Source of the DNA: Polytrichum commune
Lineage: Eukaryota > Streptophyta > Polytrichopsida > Polytrichales > Polytrichaceae
Length of the DNA stretch: 64,000 bases
Reading direction: 5' to 3'
Assembly: GCA_950295325.1 (NCBI GenBank)
Contig: OX485809.1
Span: 37,949,081 to 38,013,080 of the forward strand
Below the pieces are notes generated by a model. It had not been told where the DNA came from. It saw only the letters and a list, made by a program, of their open reading frames with translations, and did not search any database. The translations under genes and the position numbers were made by a program. Shown here piece by piece: positions 10,485-23,700 of the stretch (positions are counted from its first letter, which is position 1; every line of letters begins with the position of its first letter).

Positions 10485-13187
10485 ATCCAACACTTAAAGG
10501 TTAATAGTTAAACCTTAAAGGGCATGGGGTCTCAATATATAACCACATACACAATTTATATGGGCTTCACCAAGTTCATAGTAAACCATATTTTGTGTAT
10601 TTATGTGTTTAAACCATATTACACACATTGTCATATGTCAAGGATAAAATAGAATACACTCATACTATACATTGATGATCAGATTACAACGTATGTATTT
10701 GCATCCAAGTTGTGTATTTGAACTTAAATCTCTAATAACATCCAACAATGTTACACTTATTTAATTAATCATGCACTTGAACAATAGGTCGGTTTTAGAT
10801 AGGGTCATTTTGACATGATCAGCTAAAAATGACAATGTATAGCTCAAATACACTATTTTTTGCTTGGAGCAATCCAATCTAGGCCTCTTGAACGCTTACT
10901 TCTTTGCAGAGCAATGAATGGGGAGAATAATGCTAGTTACAATTGAACCGGTCGAAATTCAAACTTGAGAAAATCACCGATCATTTTAGAGGAATCTAAG
11001 GAATATACCTCAAATTTAATATCCCTTTGGATCAAGCTATCAAAGTTTAGAACACCAGTGTTGGGAAACATGCTCAACTAGGGCATTGGGGGGTAAATCC
11101 AGTGCCAGGAGCTCGGGGGGGTAGTCATTGGTTGGAGTAGCAATATACGTGCGAACAAATGATAGGGTATTTTAAAAACATGGGGGCTAAAAATTATAAT
11201 TGGACTTAAGAGTAATATAGGGTATCAAAAATGGCACTAGACATCTTTAAAGTACTATAGGTTATGGAATAATAGGTAATTTGGAATTATAAGTAATGCA
11301 AGCCATTTTTCTATTAACCCAAAGTAGAAATTTACATAATGATAGCATGTGAAAAAAAGTAGAGAATTGAAAGTAATACCCCCCTATAAAATAGTGGTTG
11401 TTCGCACCTATATCCTTAACTTTTTAACACACTGCCCCCCCCCCCTGAGGCCAGGAGAGGAAAGTGTTACATTTATAGCCTTACGAGGATACTCTTCAGT
11501 ATTTTGTGATATATGACATGTATTCAAGTATCATGTCCTTTTTAAATAATGTTAAAATGTTTTGACTTCAATGGCTAGCCTGTTGTCGTATTAATAGACT
11601 TTTATTTTGATATTAAATAAAATTTAAATTATTATGATGTATATTTTAAGTTGATATAATACAGATTATAGATTGTAAATAGATGTGTTTGTTTATTGAT
11701 TTAACCCTCTATTGCTTCGGGGTGCATTCTAGTGAACTTGGAATTTCATACCACCCTTAACGTTGAGGTCATTTGAGTTCACTATCATCAACATATGTTT
11801 TGATCTGTCACTTGTCTATAGAAGCCAATTTCATGATGAAGGCGTGGGAACAAGAATATCATAATTTTAACAAAATTTGAGAAGATCCAAGGGCATCCAA
11901 ATTGAAGTTATCAAGTTGGGGTAGCTAAAATTGGAAGACAGGATGGATGTAGACTCTTGACTAAATAAGCACACATGTTCAAGATTGGAAAACATACATG
12001 TGAAAATGTGAATTTTTGAATTTGAAGTTCTTATGTTGCTTGTAGAGACAGTCAAAGCTCATTGACCAGATGATGGAAGTCTCACATATTGAACTCAAAT
12101 ATCATTTTTGGAGCATGTTTGCTTTGAATTGTCGTCCAAACTGCTAAAGATAGTCCATTTTTAGAAGGAACAACACCCAAGAAAACTTGCCTCCTCACTC
12201 AAGTCTTAGTGAACTTCTACAAAGATCAAATTCACCATGGAGCATCTTTCTCCTTCATATTAAATTTAAATCTAAGAAGACATGAACCTATCTTGTCTTG
12301 AAATATACAATAATCATCATGCCAAGTGGGAGACCCATATGATGATGTGAGGTGACAATTACTTTTTAATTATTATTAATTTCTTGGAGAAGGGAGGCCA
12401 AAAAACCAACGCCAAAATGCATTAGGAACCAAGTAAGAGAGCCTAGGGGGGAGGGCACTAGCAGTATTTTAGAAACGATGCGGAATAAAATTTAGGGTAT
12501 TTAATATTCATTCAAGGTAAAGTTTTGGTATTCTATATAAAATATAGGGGCCAAATCAATGTTGGAAACCAATTATAAAAAAAAAATGCATTACAACATG
12601 TGTAAGGGAGCACATTTTGCTTCATCAAAGAAGATGGAGGGCTCAATTTTATTCCATGTAGGTTTCTCTTCATTAAGGATACTTTGAACTCCATTATGTT
12701 TAAACGTTGACACAAAGGAGAATATTTGAGACAATATTTGATGTTTGAAATTCTTTTCCAAATGTTGTACAAACTCTTGCTATCTTGCAAATGTTGGGCA
12801 ATTGTGTTTCTTAACACATTAAATTCTAAGGTTGCACTCTACTTGCATTCTTCATTACAATCTTGTTGGTGTAATTAAATTTTATTGTGTTTTCTTCTTG
12901 CCATACCATAACAATGCAATCCCGTTGTTAAAATGCCAATTCACAATGCACCCCCCCCCCCGCGCGGCTAAAAATTAAAGGCTATCAAAAATTTGTAAGA
13001 ATAATAAGGTATCTAATATTGAATGCATTTTAAATTTATAATTACCAATGTAGTATTGAAAATTTAAGCTCAGTTGTTTCTTTCTACTTGAAGGACTCTT
13101 AATATTCTAATTCTTAAAGATAATACCCCCCTTTGAAAATGAATGATTGTTGTAGGTGTTTGCAAAAATTTGTTATGAGTGGGGCTA
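10485..13187. other. Intergenic repeats, no gene recognised
   Basis: AT-rich sequence. A possible MITE lies at about 11135-11420. Its ends (near ATATACGTGCGAACAA and, complemented, ATATAGGTGCGAACAA) are inverted copies, and its interior resembles 12,950-13,170. C runs of 11 occur at 11435-11445 and 12951-12961. A ~20-bp string GATCATTTTAGAGGAATCTA near 10979 recurs near 54592. Short reverse frames at 11867-12055 and 12533-12817 have no recognisable product. Confidence 0.35.
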
Positions 13188-13270
13188 GGGCGAACCAACC
13201 CGTACACTAGTTCCTTGGAGGCAAGGATTTAGGCATCCAACAAGGAACGAGTGTAAGGGTTGGTTCGCCC
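13188..13270. repeat. 83-bp hairpin element, copy 1
   Basis: This near-perfect stem-loop starts GGGCGAACCAACCC and ends GGGTTGGTTCGCCC, with ~30-bp arms around a loop containing TTTAGGCATCCAA. An 83-bp relative lies at 33803-33885. It may be a tiny MITE or a transcribed hairpin. No target duplication is evident. Confidence 0.6.
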
Positions 13271-13441
13271 GAATCTCTTCAAAAGGAGGCAAAGCCCCTT
13301 AGACATGCCACACCGCCTAATTCTCTTAGCAACAAAGAGACCCGGACCTCATCAAGGACAACCAACCAAACACCCAAACTAAAAACCGAAATATTCAAAA
13401 ACTTAGAAACTAAAATTTTAAAAACTAAAATATTTTCAAAC

Positions 13442-14692
13442 CCAATTTAGGTCCAATTGCACCACTTAGTTTAAAGAATTAACCAACTCACGAGTTAGTG
13501 AGGATTGCCTGACCAAAATTCTAGCTAACTAAAATCATGGCCACACCATCTAGCTAGGAGATTAGTTAATAATGTGAGTAAGTGAAAGCAACTACCTTAG
13601 AGGGCCCTCTATTCCAACACATAATAATTATTTTCCCCTAAAATATTGCCACATGTCATGCTCACATTCACCACAACCATTTTTATCCCACATGGAAACT
13701 ACATTCCGGAAATTGAAGAGAGAAGTTAAGGTTGACTGACCAATTTTTTGCTCAACTTGCCCAACTTTTGAGCATGACATTAATTACGAGACATTATAAT
13801 TTTGTGGCCCACACCATTTTTGTTTCATTATTATTTAAAATTTAAAATTATGAATAAACTTATTATTTAATCTATATACTTTTATTTAAAAAATTATTGA
13901 TTTTTTATCACCAAAATATTATTTTGTAGCTTTAAATGTATGTTAATTTAGGACACGTGATTTAGGACAATGTAAGTAACAATGTCGTCCACCTCATAAA
14001 AATTTGGAGAAGAGATGGGAAAAATGAAAGGGGGCCATTCAAGACAAAAACTTGGGCTACTCATTTGTAAAAGTTAGCTAGCATTAGGGGTATGGATGAG
14101 TTAAGATTTATACACAAAAGCAAGGTCCCAAAAGTTAGCTAATTTCTATTTTGATAACTTTTATTTAAACCCTAGTTTTAACTAGGTGGTGTGGCTGTGA
14201 GATAGATTAGCTACCTCATATGTTAGCTAACTCTCTTAACTCAGTAGTGCGAGCATAATATAACTAATTTGAGTGGTTACTTATTCTAATTGAAACCTTA
14301 ATTGGGATGTGTGGTTGAACCCTAAATTGGTCAACCTTTGGATAGTGGTAACTAGGTGCTTGGTTGTGCGATTGGTTAGCTTGCATACGAGTTACCATAG
14401 AGAGCTCCCTATTTTATCTTTGCAAGTGCCGGAACGTAATTTCCACGTGGGATACAAGTGGATCGTGGCAAATGTGACCATGCCACATGGCACCATTTGA
14501 GGGGGAAATTATATTTTGTGTTGGGATAGAGAGCCCTCTACAGTAGTTGATCACTACCTCACATTGTTAGCTAATTCTCTTAGCTAGGTGGTGTGGCCAT
14601 GAATTTTGGTAGCTAGAATTTTGGTTAGTTAATCCTCACTAACTCGTAAGTTTAGCTAATTCTCTTAACTAGGTGGTGTAGTTGAGCCCCTT
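13442..14692. mobile_element. Foldback repeat with ~270-bp inverted arms
   Basis: The left arm (about 13442-13715) and right arm (about 14420-14692) are diverged inverted copies. Shared strings include CACGAGTTAGTGAGGATT-like, CATGGCCACACCA and GAGGGC(C/T)CTCTAT. The centre holds a direct copy (about 14165-14340) of sequence just to the right (about 14650-14790), implying later rearrangement. No coding frame is recognised and no confident target duplication was found. It is probably a nonautonomous DNA element. Confidence 0.55.
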
Positions 14693-15539
14693 AACATGGC
14701 AATGCAAGCATAATATAACTATTTTGAATGGTTACTTACTCTAACCGGAGCCTTAACCAGGATGTGTGGTTGGACCCCTAGATGAGTTGATAGAGCATAT
14801 TAAAGCAATGAACAAAGTGAGCGAGGGGTGAGAGCTCCATGAGATATGGGCAAAAGTCATATGTTATAATATGTTCTTTCATGCGTCTAGCCTCTAATGT
14901 AACTATGGCATTTTATTTTTATTTTTTACTTTTAGATTACATGGGAAGGGGATGTCAACACAATTGATTAAGGGATGGTTTACATCATGGACAATAAAGT
15001 CGTCCCAAGGTGTTGTAAGAGCGTTGCTTGGTTGTTGAGCTTGTCCCAGGACCACTTCGATTACACCAAGAAAAACATGGCAGAGTGAACATGGAGGTCG
15101 AGGTCCCCAAAAGACATATTTTAAAACCTAAATAATCTACTAAAATGATTCAACGGGTTTCGTGGTGAAAGAGGCAAGAGAGGTGGTCTAGTAGGAGAAC
15201 GCAAAGGTCCGTGGCAGAGAAATGCCATTATGATTTTTAAAAGAAATTTTTTGAGGGTCATAATTTAAAAAAAAAACATATATATGAAATGTTGGCTCTC
15301 CTTTATTATGAAATAATGATATACTTAAAAAAACTAGTAAAACATTACATTTCAAAAAACCAATAAAATGTTAAATTACATTAAACTAGTAAAAACATTA
15401 TATTATATTGAACCAATATAACACTATATTATATTAAACCAATATATCGTTAAATTACATTAAATGATATTAAACCAATATATCATTAAATTAAATTAAA
15501 TGAATATAATGTTATATTACCCTAAAATATTATATAAGG

Positions 15540-15788
15540 TTGTTGTATTCAACAAGTTCTTCTTTTTTTTGTGAACATGTTGGCATAGTTTGTGTAATAC
15601 TGTGTGAGTTTTTTTTGGCAATCATGGAGGAATATATTGTAGATGAGGATTCACGTATGAACTCATGGAGGAAAGTGGTCACAAAATTCACAATGGATGC
15701 AAGACATGATACCTCTAATTTTCAAGAGCAATCAATCATTGATTGCTCAAATATTACATGGTCTGAATTTGTTGTTCTCTCTTTCTAG
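15540..15788 (+). CDS. Uncharacterised ORF inside the Harbinger element
   Basis: An 82-codon frame containing MEEYIVDEDSRMNSWRKVVT is followed by Lys/Glu-rich out-of-frame sequence to about 16000. Its place opposite the transposase fits the second ORF of Harbinger elements, usually a Myb/trihelix-like protein, but I do not see a clear Myb motif. It is probably a decayed fragment. Confidence 0.2.
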   Translation: MLYSTSSSFFCEHVGIVCVILCEFFLAIMEEYIVDEDSRMNSWRKVVTKFTMDARHDTSNFQEQSIIDCSNITWSEFVVLSF

Positions 15789-16747
15789 TAAATTTCACCC
15801 TCCGCCAATTATAGATATGTTTGATTTTTTTGCAAAGAGGACAATTGGAGAAGCCTCTTGAAGTTGGCATATACTAAAGAATGGAACAACAACAATAACA
15901 ACTTCAACATGTTCTTGAAAAGAAGACAAGGCAAGCAACAAAAGAGGAAGCGAAGGAGACTAAGAAAACCAAGAAGAATGTCATAGAGGTCAGTAAATAA
16001 AAAAATAAAAAATAAAAAATAAAGAAGAAGAAGAAGAAGAAATTTTGAGGTGCACTACCTAATTGTTATTCTACATGAGATGGACAAGAAATTTGCAAAA
16101 ACAACAAACAAACAAAGTATATTGAAGCGCTCGACATTGTTTTGGGGAAGGGGGACATAACGGCTATACATCTAAGACCAAGGCTTTCTAAGGTTTCATC
16201 ATGAGGCCCACATACGGCCACATATTACCTCATATATCCCCATTCAATCTTCATCCCATGGACAAAATACATGGAAATAAGTTAATGGTTAGACAGAAAA
16301 AATGAAAGAATTTTGAGCTAAACCAACGCGAGATTCGTTTATTATCTATGCCATCTCTCGCGTGTAATGGGTTTCGAACTTGCTTTGGTTTGGTTCAAAA
16401 CTTTTTTATCACCTTTGTCTAACCAAAAACCTATTTCCATCTATTTTGTCTTTACCTATTACTCTTATATATATTATGTACTTACCTTGCAACTTTTTTT
16501 TTGCATTTCAACTTTGTTTCGACATTCAATTTTTGTATTCTGTAAGTGCTAACACATAGATCAAATTACAAATTCATTTAGTAGCTGCAATGTAAGAAGA
16601 AATACAAATGCATTATTAAATAATACAAGTATGACAAAAATGGTAATAAAATTTGAGGATCTGATAAAAAACAAGAATATTAATGGTTTCAACAAATGGA
16701 TGGATGGCATGGAAGTAGGGTGAGAATGCATAATCGGATCCCAACAA

Positions 16748-17660
16748 GTGTGTTGTGCTTCTCTCCATGAAGAGTGTCCAAAACATCATGCACACAAGGG
16801 TGACCCCGGCGTGACACCCGGGACCTGTGGCGCCATTGGTAAGAGGGCCCAAGTGATCCTAGTGTGGGTGAGGGCTCCGGGTGTTGGGAACGCCTCCCAC
16901 CCACGGAGACTAGGAGTCATGTCCATAAGATCATGGGCTATGAGTAGCTTATGGCGCCGGGATTCTAAAATGCTCAAGAACACTTTAATCGGAGGTGTGA
17001 GCTAGAAAATATGGCAATTTGAGTGGAGCGTTGCCTAGGGACAACGCCCTAGGACAGCAGTGACGTGGGAGTGGCGTATGGGACTGCCTAGATTTCAACA
17101 GGCATAACTTCCTCAATACTTGCATGAATGAGGCAAGTGAGAGGTTCATCAACATCTATGCAAAGACTACATGCCGATAGAGTGGTTGCTTGATAGCACC
17201 AAAGATCATGGGAACAAGTTATGATGGTCTGAAGCTGTTGGGGGCTTCTAGCCCCAGCGGCTAAGGGAAAATGTCTACTTGGCCCCAACCCTTAGGAGAA
17301 AGACAAAAGGTTTCTTGAAGATGGGGTGGGGGCCTTGCCCAAAGACCAAGAGGCTTATATGGGTGAGGCAGCATGGCCGGCCAAACCCACTCAAGGCGAA
17401 TGGCATGGCCTCCACGGGCATTGGCCTAACGTGGGGGCACAGTTGCCTAGTATGGTTTGGGTTGTTGTAGTGTTGCTCCGGCAACGCGATGATCAACTTA
17501 AGATTGGACTTCCATGGATGGAAGTCCACATCTAATCATGGGGTATTGATTAAGGGGAGAGTCCCGAATGCAAAGTAGGAGGGTTGGTCCCCCACCTATG
17601 AGCTAAGAGGTCCGCGGTATGGGGAGCTCACCATTCGCATGGCGGAATGCAAAAGGTTAG
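16748..17660. other. GC-richer block within the Harbinger element
   Basis: The block stands out from AT-rich neighbours and has short open frames on both strands (for example 16748-17005 plus, 17529-17275 minus). None has a recognisable product. It could be a nested retroelement piece or captured genomic DNA. No boundary repeats were identified. Confidence 0.3.
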
Positions 17661-18776
17661 CATTCGTGACCCTTGCTAGAATGTGAAAATGATCAAGATT
17701 GTTAAGGGACGCTAGCAAGGGTTGCGACAAAGTTCCACAAAATCATTGCAAGAAGATATTATTCCATATTTTCTTACATCATGCCAAACAACTACAGTTA
17801 CAACACCAACACTTGTTGGATCATTAAAATTAAAATTAAAATATTATTATTAGTTGTAAAAATTTACCACAAAAAATTAAGATAAGATTGAAATGTCTAT
17901 TAGATTCTACAAATTTCTTGAAGAGCATGGACAAAAACTTTGTTGCTCTCCTAGATAAATTCTAGTTACCATTTGAATGTATGAGTCTCACTATGACTAT
18001 ATGTATCTGATAAAAACTAACCTCATTAATACGATACTCGTTTATATAACATCATCAATATTAAAAACACATTTTTGCAAGACAAATTTTTTAGTTCAAA
18101 ATTCCCTCTTTTATGCAACTATGACACTTGATAATGCAACATGTAGAATCTCCATTTTGTCTTACTAAAGAGGTAGTTAATGCTAAAATTCCTTTTGTTT
18201 ATGTTATGTACATCTAAAATACAATTATTTTCATTGGGAAACATCAGTTATCATTGAGAATTTAATAATAATTAGGGTTACTAATGTAGAATGAACATGG
18301 TTAGGATTAGAGTGGCTTTCGCCTAGTATGTTGTCTTGAACACAAGTGATATAGTATCATCAGTATCTTGATACCAGACGTCATACATCATTGTTCTCTA
18401 GTGTTTATTAGATAACTCTTTATATTTTGGTGTTAATAAAATTATTAGTTTTCAAAAGTTAATAGGAAAGTTAGATAAGATGACAATTGCTAACTTGGGT
18501 ATACAATACCAGAGATCTTTAGATTCTTATTTCAAGAGTTATAAAGAATATTTGTATTTTTTTGGAGTTATGAATTATTATTTCCTACCATTTACGTAGA
18601 TTAAACTCATTGTATGTATTCTTAGGCTCATATTACTTATGTTTTTGTATTCCTTGAATAATACGACAATTTAACACCATTTGTCATATTAATGAGAAGA
18701 TGATATCTTGATAATATGAATTTTTGTGTTTTTGAAATATATTATACTAAATAGGGAGAACAATATGTCAAACTTA

Positions 18777-19640
18777 TTACGTATTTTGAACTGCCACATT
18801 TTTTTTTGCATATTTACTGTACATCATGTAAAATGTCATTGTCTTCTCATTTTTTCCAATAAATTTTTTTGTATCATTTTTATCTTCTACAATTGGAGCA
18901 TCTTCTTTAGCTAAAATATTTCTTTTCACTTTAGTAAATTCAACTCTTTTTTCCTGGAATACTTCGTCATTTTGTATTTCTCCCTCATGAACATTTCTAG
19001 CCAATTTATTTTCTACTTATATAATACATTCCTCTTCAATCTTTTCATTATTTACAATGTGTAATTTATACAACACTATACATATTGCTACAATATATGT
19101 CATATTCCTCAAAGATACCTTGGATCGCTTTATCCTCAACTTCCACCTATCCTTCCGAGTGTCTTTTCCACACATGTTCTAGTTGAACACTTGATAAAAT
19201 TCCAATTTTCTTCCTTCCCAGATAATTCAACATTACCACCCTTCGATGCACAATACATCCAAGGTCTCATCGGATATGTGGCGTCTCTTATAAGTTTATA
19301 CGGTTGGATTCTGCCTTCTATATATATTTGTCCGAATATTATAACCTGAAAAACAACCCAATTATGAAGACTTCCTACCCGTCTAAATTCATAATCTTAG
19401 AATGTATAATTTGTTTTGATATTTCCCTATAAAATTATTGAATTGAACGACTTCATATAGTTGTAGTCTTTTTCGCCAATTACTGGAGCTAAAACATGAA
19501 TATGCGACCCATCTGCTGCCCCTACATTGTAAGTTATACCATGCAGTTGCTCGAATCTGGAAGCCAAACCCCCAAACTGCAATTCATTTGGAGTTTGCAC
19601 AAAAAAATGGTTGCAAATGTTTCTTAAGAACTCTACAAAA
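18777..19640 (-). pseudogene. PIF/Harbinger transposase, stop-interrupted
   Basis: Minus-strand translation from 19639 reads through FVEFLRNICNHF, then SRFEQLHGITYNVGAADGSH (the first catalytic Asp in the ADGSH motif), a stop, an FRRVGSLHNWVVFQ segment, PYKLIRDATYPMRPWMYC, and STRTCVEKTLGRI (the catalytic Glu region). A C-terminal 'YIVAICIVLYKLHIVNN' and a Lys/Glu-rich tail end near 18777. These blocks follow the usual order of Harbinger DDE transposases. At least three in-frame stops are present. The position where 'HDW' is usual reads HNW, so a catalytic Asp is probably lost. It would have cut and pasted the surrounding TIR element. Identification is by motif memory. Confidence 0.75.
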
Positions 19641-20427
19641 TTTCCTCAATATTTTTGATATTGTACTCTTATGAGTTCCTTACAAGTCTTCTATGCTTTG
19701 CAATTCATCACCACTACACAATCTATGCATTGACATTGCTACCCTCTCTTGCATTGGGCACAGTAACCCTAAAACATGTATCTTCTTTCTTCAAATTTGG
19801 GCCCAACCTCTCATACAAAAAATTTAATGGATTGTATTTCATTCAAGTTCATCTTTTAAATCTTTTCTCTGTCCACGACCCCAACAACAAGCGATTTACA
19901 ATTCGTACATCATTTCTTGACTCCATATGCCTCTCTCTATATACCCCATACTCTCATAAACCAAATTCAAATTCACGAACTTCTCCCATTCTCCTTGTAA
20001 AAGCAATGCTTGAATGTTCACAACATGCTTCACAAGCATGTACAAAAAATATATATAATCCTAAAAGCAATATAAGGCTCCTCCTCCTTTGCAACCATGC
20101 TTGCTAAAAATCAAGGTGAAAGCAAGCAAAAACAAGAAGTGAAGCCAAGAGAAAACAAATGAAATCAAGAAAATGGTTAAACTTGAATTTTTTTTTTCAA
20201 AACCGCCCTCTTTGGACATATATTTAGAAAATCAACACATTTGTTTTTTTGGTTCATGGTCATTCCTCTTGGTTCACATTCAGTTTACACCTACTAAAGG
20301 GCCCAAGGGTTCCTAAATTGTTTCTTTAAGAAGTTGGGCCATGGGAGTTGGACCATGAAGTCGTACCAATTAAAAATACCATCGTCCAGGGTCCGAGTTT
20401 ATGGTCCATGGTGTAAACTGGCCCTAA

Positions 20428-22756
20428 GCGTGTGGTTTTTAACCACCTAGTTGTGTGTTTAAGTACCAGGTTTGGTGCAATTTCCTACCTTTCAAAAAGG
20501 ATATCAAGACAAATGCATATCTTTTGAATAGATTGTAGGTTTAGCGGCTCAAGACCAAAGGCCTTGGACCAAGTTTAAGGTTTGGTTAGTGAGGATGAGT
20601 TTGTTTCTTAGGTTAGAACTCATGAAATCCTCCCAAAAAAATAGTGTCACGTAAGCACCACTTCATTTTTTAAGCTTTGGTCTTAGACTCGAAGGCAAGC
20701 CCTTTGCTTGAGAAGCAGGTCATAGACATTTCAAAGGACATGATCCATCAAGATGCCATTTAAATGTTCTAAGGTTTGTAAGAAAATGAAAGTTCAAGTG
20801 TAAGTGGAATTGAGTGAACAAGCTTGAGTAACTTGAGAGCTAGCCTCAACACCAAGAGAAAGATTTTTATTCTTCCAACTTTTAAGCGTAAAGGGGGCTG
20901 GGTGGGTACTTATGGCATGTTTTACATTCGTGACCAACCGTTTTGAGAAAAATGAATCATGGTTTTCTCGTGGCCACAATCCTTAGTCAAGAGCCATAAT
21001 GAAGAGAAATCCACATCACATTTCAATAGCCTTGGTCATGGGATATGATGTAAAGAGGACATACATTTTCAAGATAATGTATCAAGGGTAATGCAATAAC
21101 TAAGAAAAGAGAAGAAGCCCATCATCTATGTATATATTTATTCATATATCTATAGACAACCTATTTGGTTGGTCTCGTCCCAAAATCCAAGTGATCACCA
21201 AACATGATTCATTTAAGGTTATGTAGGATTCCATGTCACTTTCTCATCCGTTCTTTGACATGATTGATCTTTGTTTTGGTGACCAAGTGTGAAGTAGAGT
21301 GGAACCCGTCACACATGTGCAACAAATGAGAAAATCTAGAAAGCATTGATCACAATACTTAATCACTATATTGACTTAGTGTGGCATGTTGATTATAGTG
21401 GTCATTGTGACTTATCATGTAGCACCAAGTGGCATGTGACACCTCCTTTAACTACAAGCTAATGATTGCAATACAATCAATGTGGGTCAATGGTGAAGAA
21501 TGTTGGCCACACTAAATCACAATTTTAGTGTAGTGTAGACATGCCCTTAAGGAGCATGTACGACAAAGGTCATGGAATACAATGAATTAAACAATTTTGA
21601 ACAAATAACAATGACTATTATGATAGGGCCATACAAAGACTACTATGATAAGGCCAGGGCTAGACACCCACCTATTTGAGTTGGGCCCCCACCACTATCA
21701 TTGACATAAAGGGGGTTTGGTAAAAATCGAACCCCAATAGATTTGTGATTATTTCATCTCAAGGTAGTCCCTCTAGACTAATTTGGGGTCCTTGATGCTA
21801 ATTCTAAGGTCATAACATTACTAAATGAAGTATTTCATGCTATAATATAATAGCTTACGTTTCACCTTGGGTATTGTTAGTAGGGGCCTAGCTCCAAGAG
21901 GTGGATCTTTAGCCCTAACGTTTTGATAACTTAAGGTAGATGCACCTAATTTGATTATTTATCTTTATCAAACACCTATAGTTGAATGGTATGTGGTAGA
22001 GGTAGATCCAAAAACGGATACCAAAAGACATGTGTTCAAAAGAAATTGGATTATATATTATATTAATATATTTAAGCTCATTAGTCAACATAATTGGTGG
22101 AACCTACATGACCATTTCAATGATCACAAGAATCTTCCTTTGGCAATGAACTAAGAAATTCGTATGAGCTCCAAAAATCACGAGGAAAGTGGCTATGGCC
22201 TAGATTTGAATTTGCTAAGCACGCATGTTGTGCTAATCACGTGTTTCATATCCTAGAAGGCTAAGGTAGAATAATGGAAAACGGTGATTGACCACTATTG
22301 GTTTACTAGACTAAGAGTAGAACGATTATTGGGTGGACCCAAAATGGCTAATTGTAAAAGTGGTGGCCCAAAAAAGGATATGATGATAGGCCAAATGCAA
22401 TGATTGGTCATATAGGTCATGTTTCACACCACTTGAGATCACTTGTGAGTACCATCAAGTTAACCGTTTTGTGTGCATTGATGTGCAGGGTAAGATATTT
22501 TGATGCTCAAATTAGGAAGACTCAAATATACAAATAATGGATTTGACTTACTTATCTCTTGAAAAAAAAACTTACTATCTACAATGAATAAAAATACAAA
22601 ACAATTTGCATTTTTCATCATTCCCTCTTCTCCATCTCTGAAAGAAAATACTGCACATTATTTCAAGCCACCTTCGTGGCCGAATTAGCTTATACTCATT
22701 GTTTCCGGTATTTCTATTTCACATAGTTGGGAAAAAGTAACGATTTAGGACCCATC
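20428..22756. other. Intergenic, no gene recognised
   Basis: AT-rich unique-looking DNA. A ~170-bp stretch near 22,090-22,330 resembles 35,700-35,920, so part is dispersed repeat. A short frame at 21951-22154 has no recognisable product. Confidence 0.35.
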
Positions 22757-22759
22757 TAA

Positions 22760-23697
22760 GGGCTGGTTTACACCATGGACCAGGTTGTCATCCCAAGGAG
22801 TTGTAAGAGCGATGATTGGATGCTAAACTCGTCCCGGGACCACTTTAGTTTACATCAAGGAAAGAATGGCAGAGTGACCATGGAGGTCGAGGTCTCCAAA
22901 AGGACATATTTAAGGCTTAATTTATACACTAACATGGTCCAATAGGTTTTGCGGTGAGAGAGGCAAGAGAGGTGGTATGGTAGGAATAGGCAAGGGCCCA
23001 TGGCAGAGAAATGCCCTTATATATTTGTTTTTTAATGAAGTATTTTTTGGGGGCTTTATATACAACTCGTCCCACTAGGTAAGGCTCACAAGGCACACTT
23101 TTCAACATCTATACGATGTAATGAATCTTGAGAAGCAAGTTCGCCCTCTATGTGCCTTGATCATATCATAGCCCATGAGACAAACGATTTGCTCCATATC
23201 CTACCCCTTAAACTAGCTCCCACATGTTTCACCAAACAATGTGGGACATCTAGAACTCAAGAATTCAAGTACACATGATGAAGCGGGTTGCAAATAATGC
23301 TCAATGTACAACACAAGGTACACGTCACATGCAAATTACATTGAACATGTACAAAATAAATCGCTCATTTTTTTTTGTAAGAATTGTTGTGAGAAGATTT
23401 ACAAGCCACGTCTTTGACACATATAACAAGAAGTGAAGACAAGTGAAGCCCAAGAGAAGACAAGAAAATGATGAAACTTGATTTTTTTCTCTCTCAAAAG
23501 TGCCCTTTCTAGGCATGTATTTTTAAAAAAAATCAACACATTCACATTTTGGTGCATGGTCATTCTTCTTGGTCCACATTCGGTTTGCACCTAGTGAGGG
23601 GCCCAAGGCTTTCAAAACTTATTTTTCAAGAAGTCGGACCATGAACTCAGACCATTCAAAAAGGCCCTCGTCCATGGTCCATAATGTAAACCGGCCC
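22760..23697 (+). mobile_element. Nonautonomous PIF/Harbinger derivative, 938 bp
   Basis: The termini are GGGCTGGTTTACACCATGGA and, complemented, GGGCCGGTTTACATTATGGA, matching the 5.45-kb element at 14972. About 270 bp at the left end and ~250 bp at the right are closely related to that element and to 39760-40615. It is preceded by TAA (22757-22759). The right flank is TTG, so one duplication copy has mutated. It has no transposase and would depend on the autonomous relative for movement. Confidence 0.8.
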
Positions 23698-23700
23698 TTG

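Larger units (their letters stand above)
14972..20424 (-). mobile_element. PIF/Harbinger DNA transposon, ~5.45 kb, decayed autonomous copy
   Basis: The ends are inverted repeats: GGGATGGTTTACATCATGGA at the left and, complemented, GGGCCAGTTTACACCATGGA at the right. Both are flanked by TAA (14969-14971 and 20425-20427), the 3-bp duplication typical of PIF/Harbinger. A minus-strand Harbinger-type transposase remnant occupies 19640-18777. Two shorter relatives with the same subterminal sequences lie at 22760-23697 and 39760-40615. The left interior has a 15540-15788 frame of unknown identity, possibly the second (Myb-like) ORF but not recognisable as such. A GC-richer block at about 16750-17660 may be a nested insertion. 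Confidence 0.75.
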
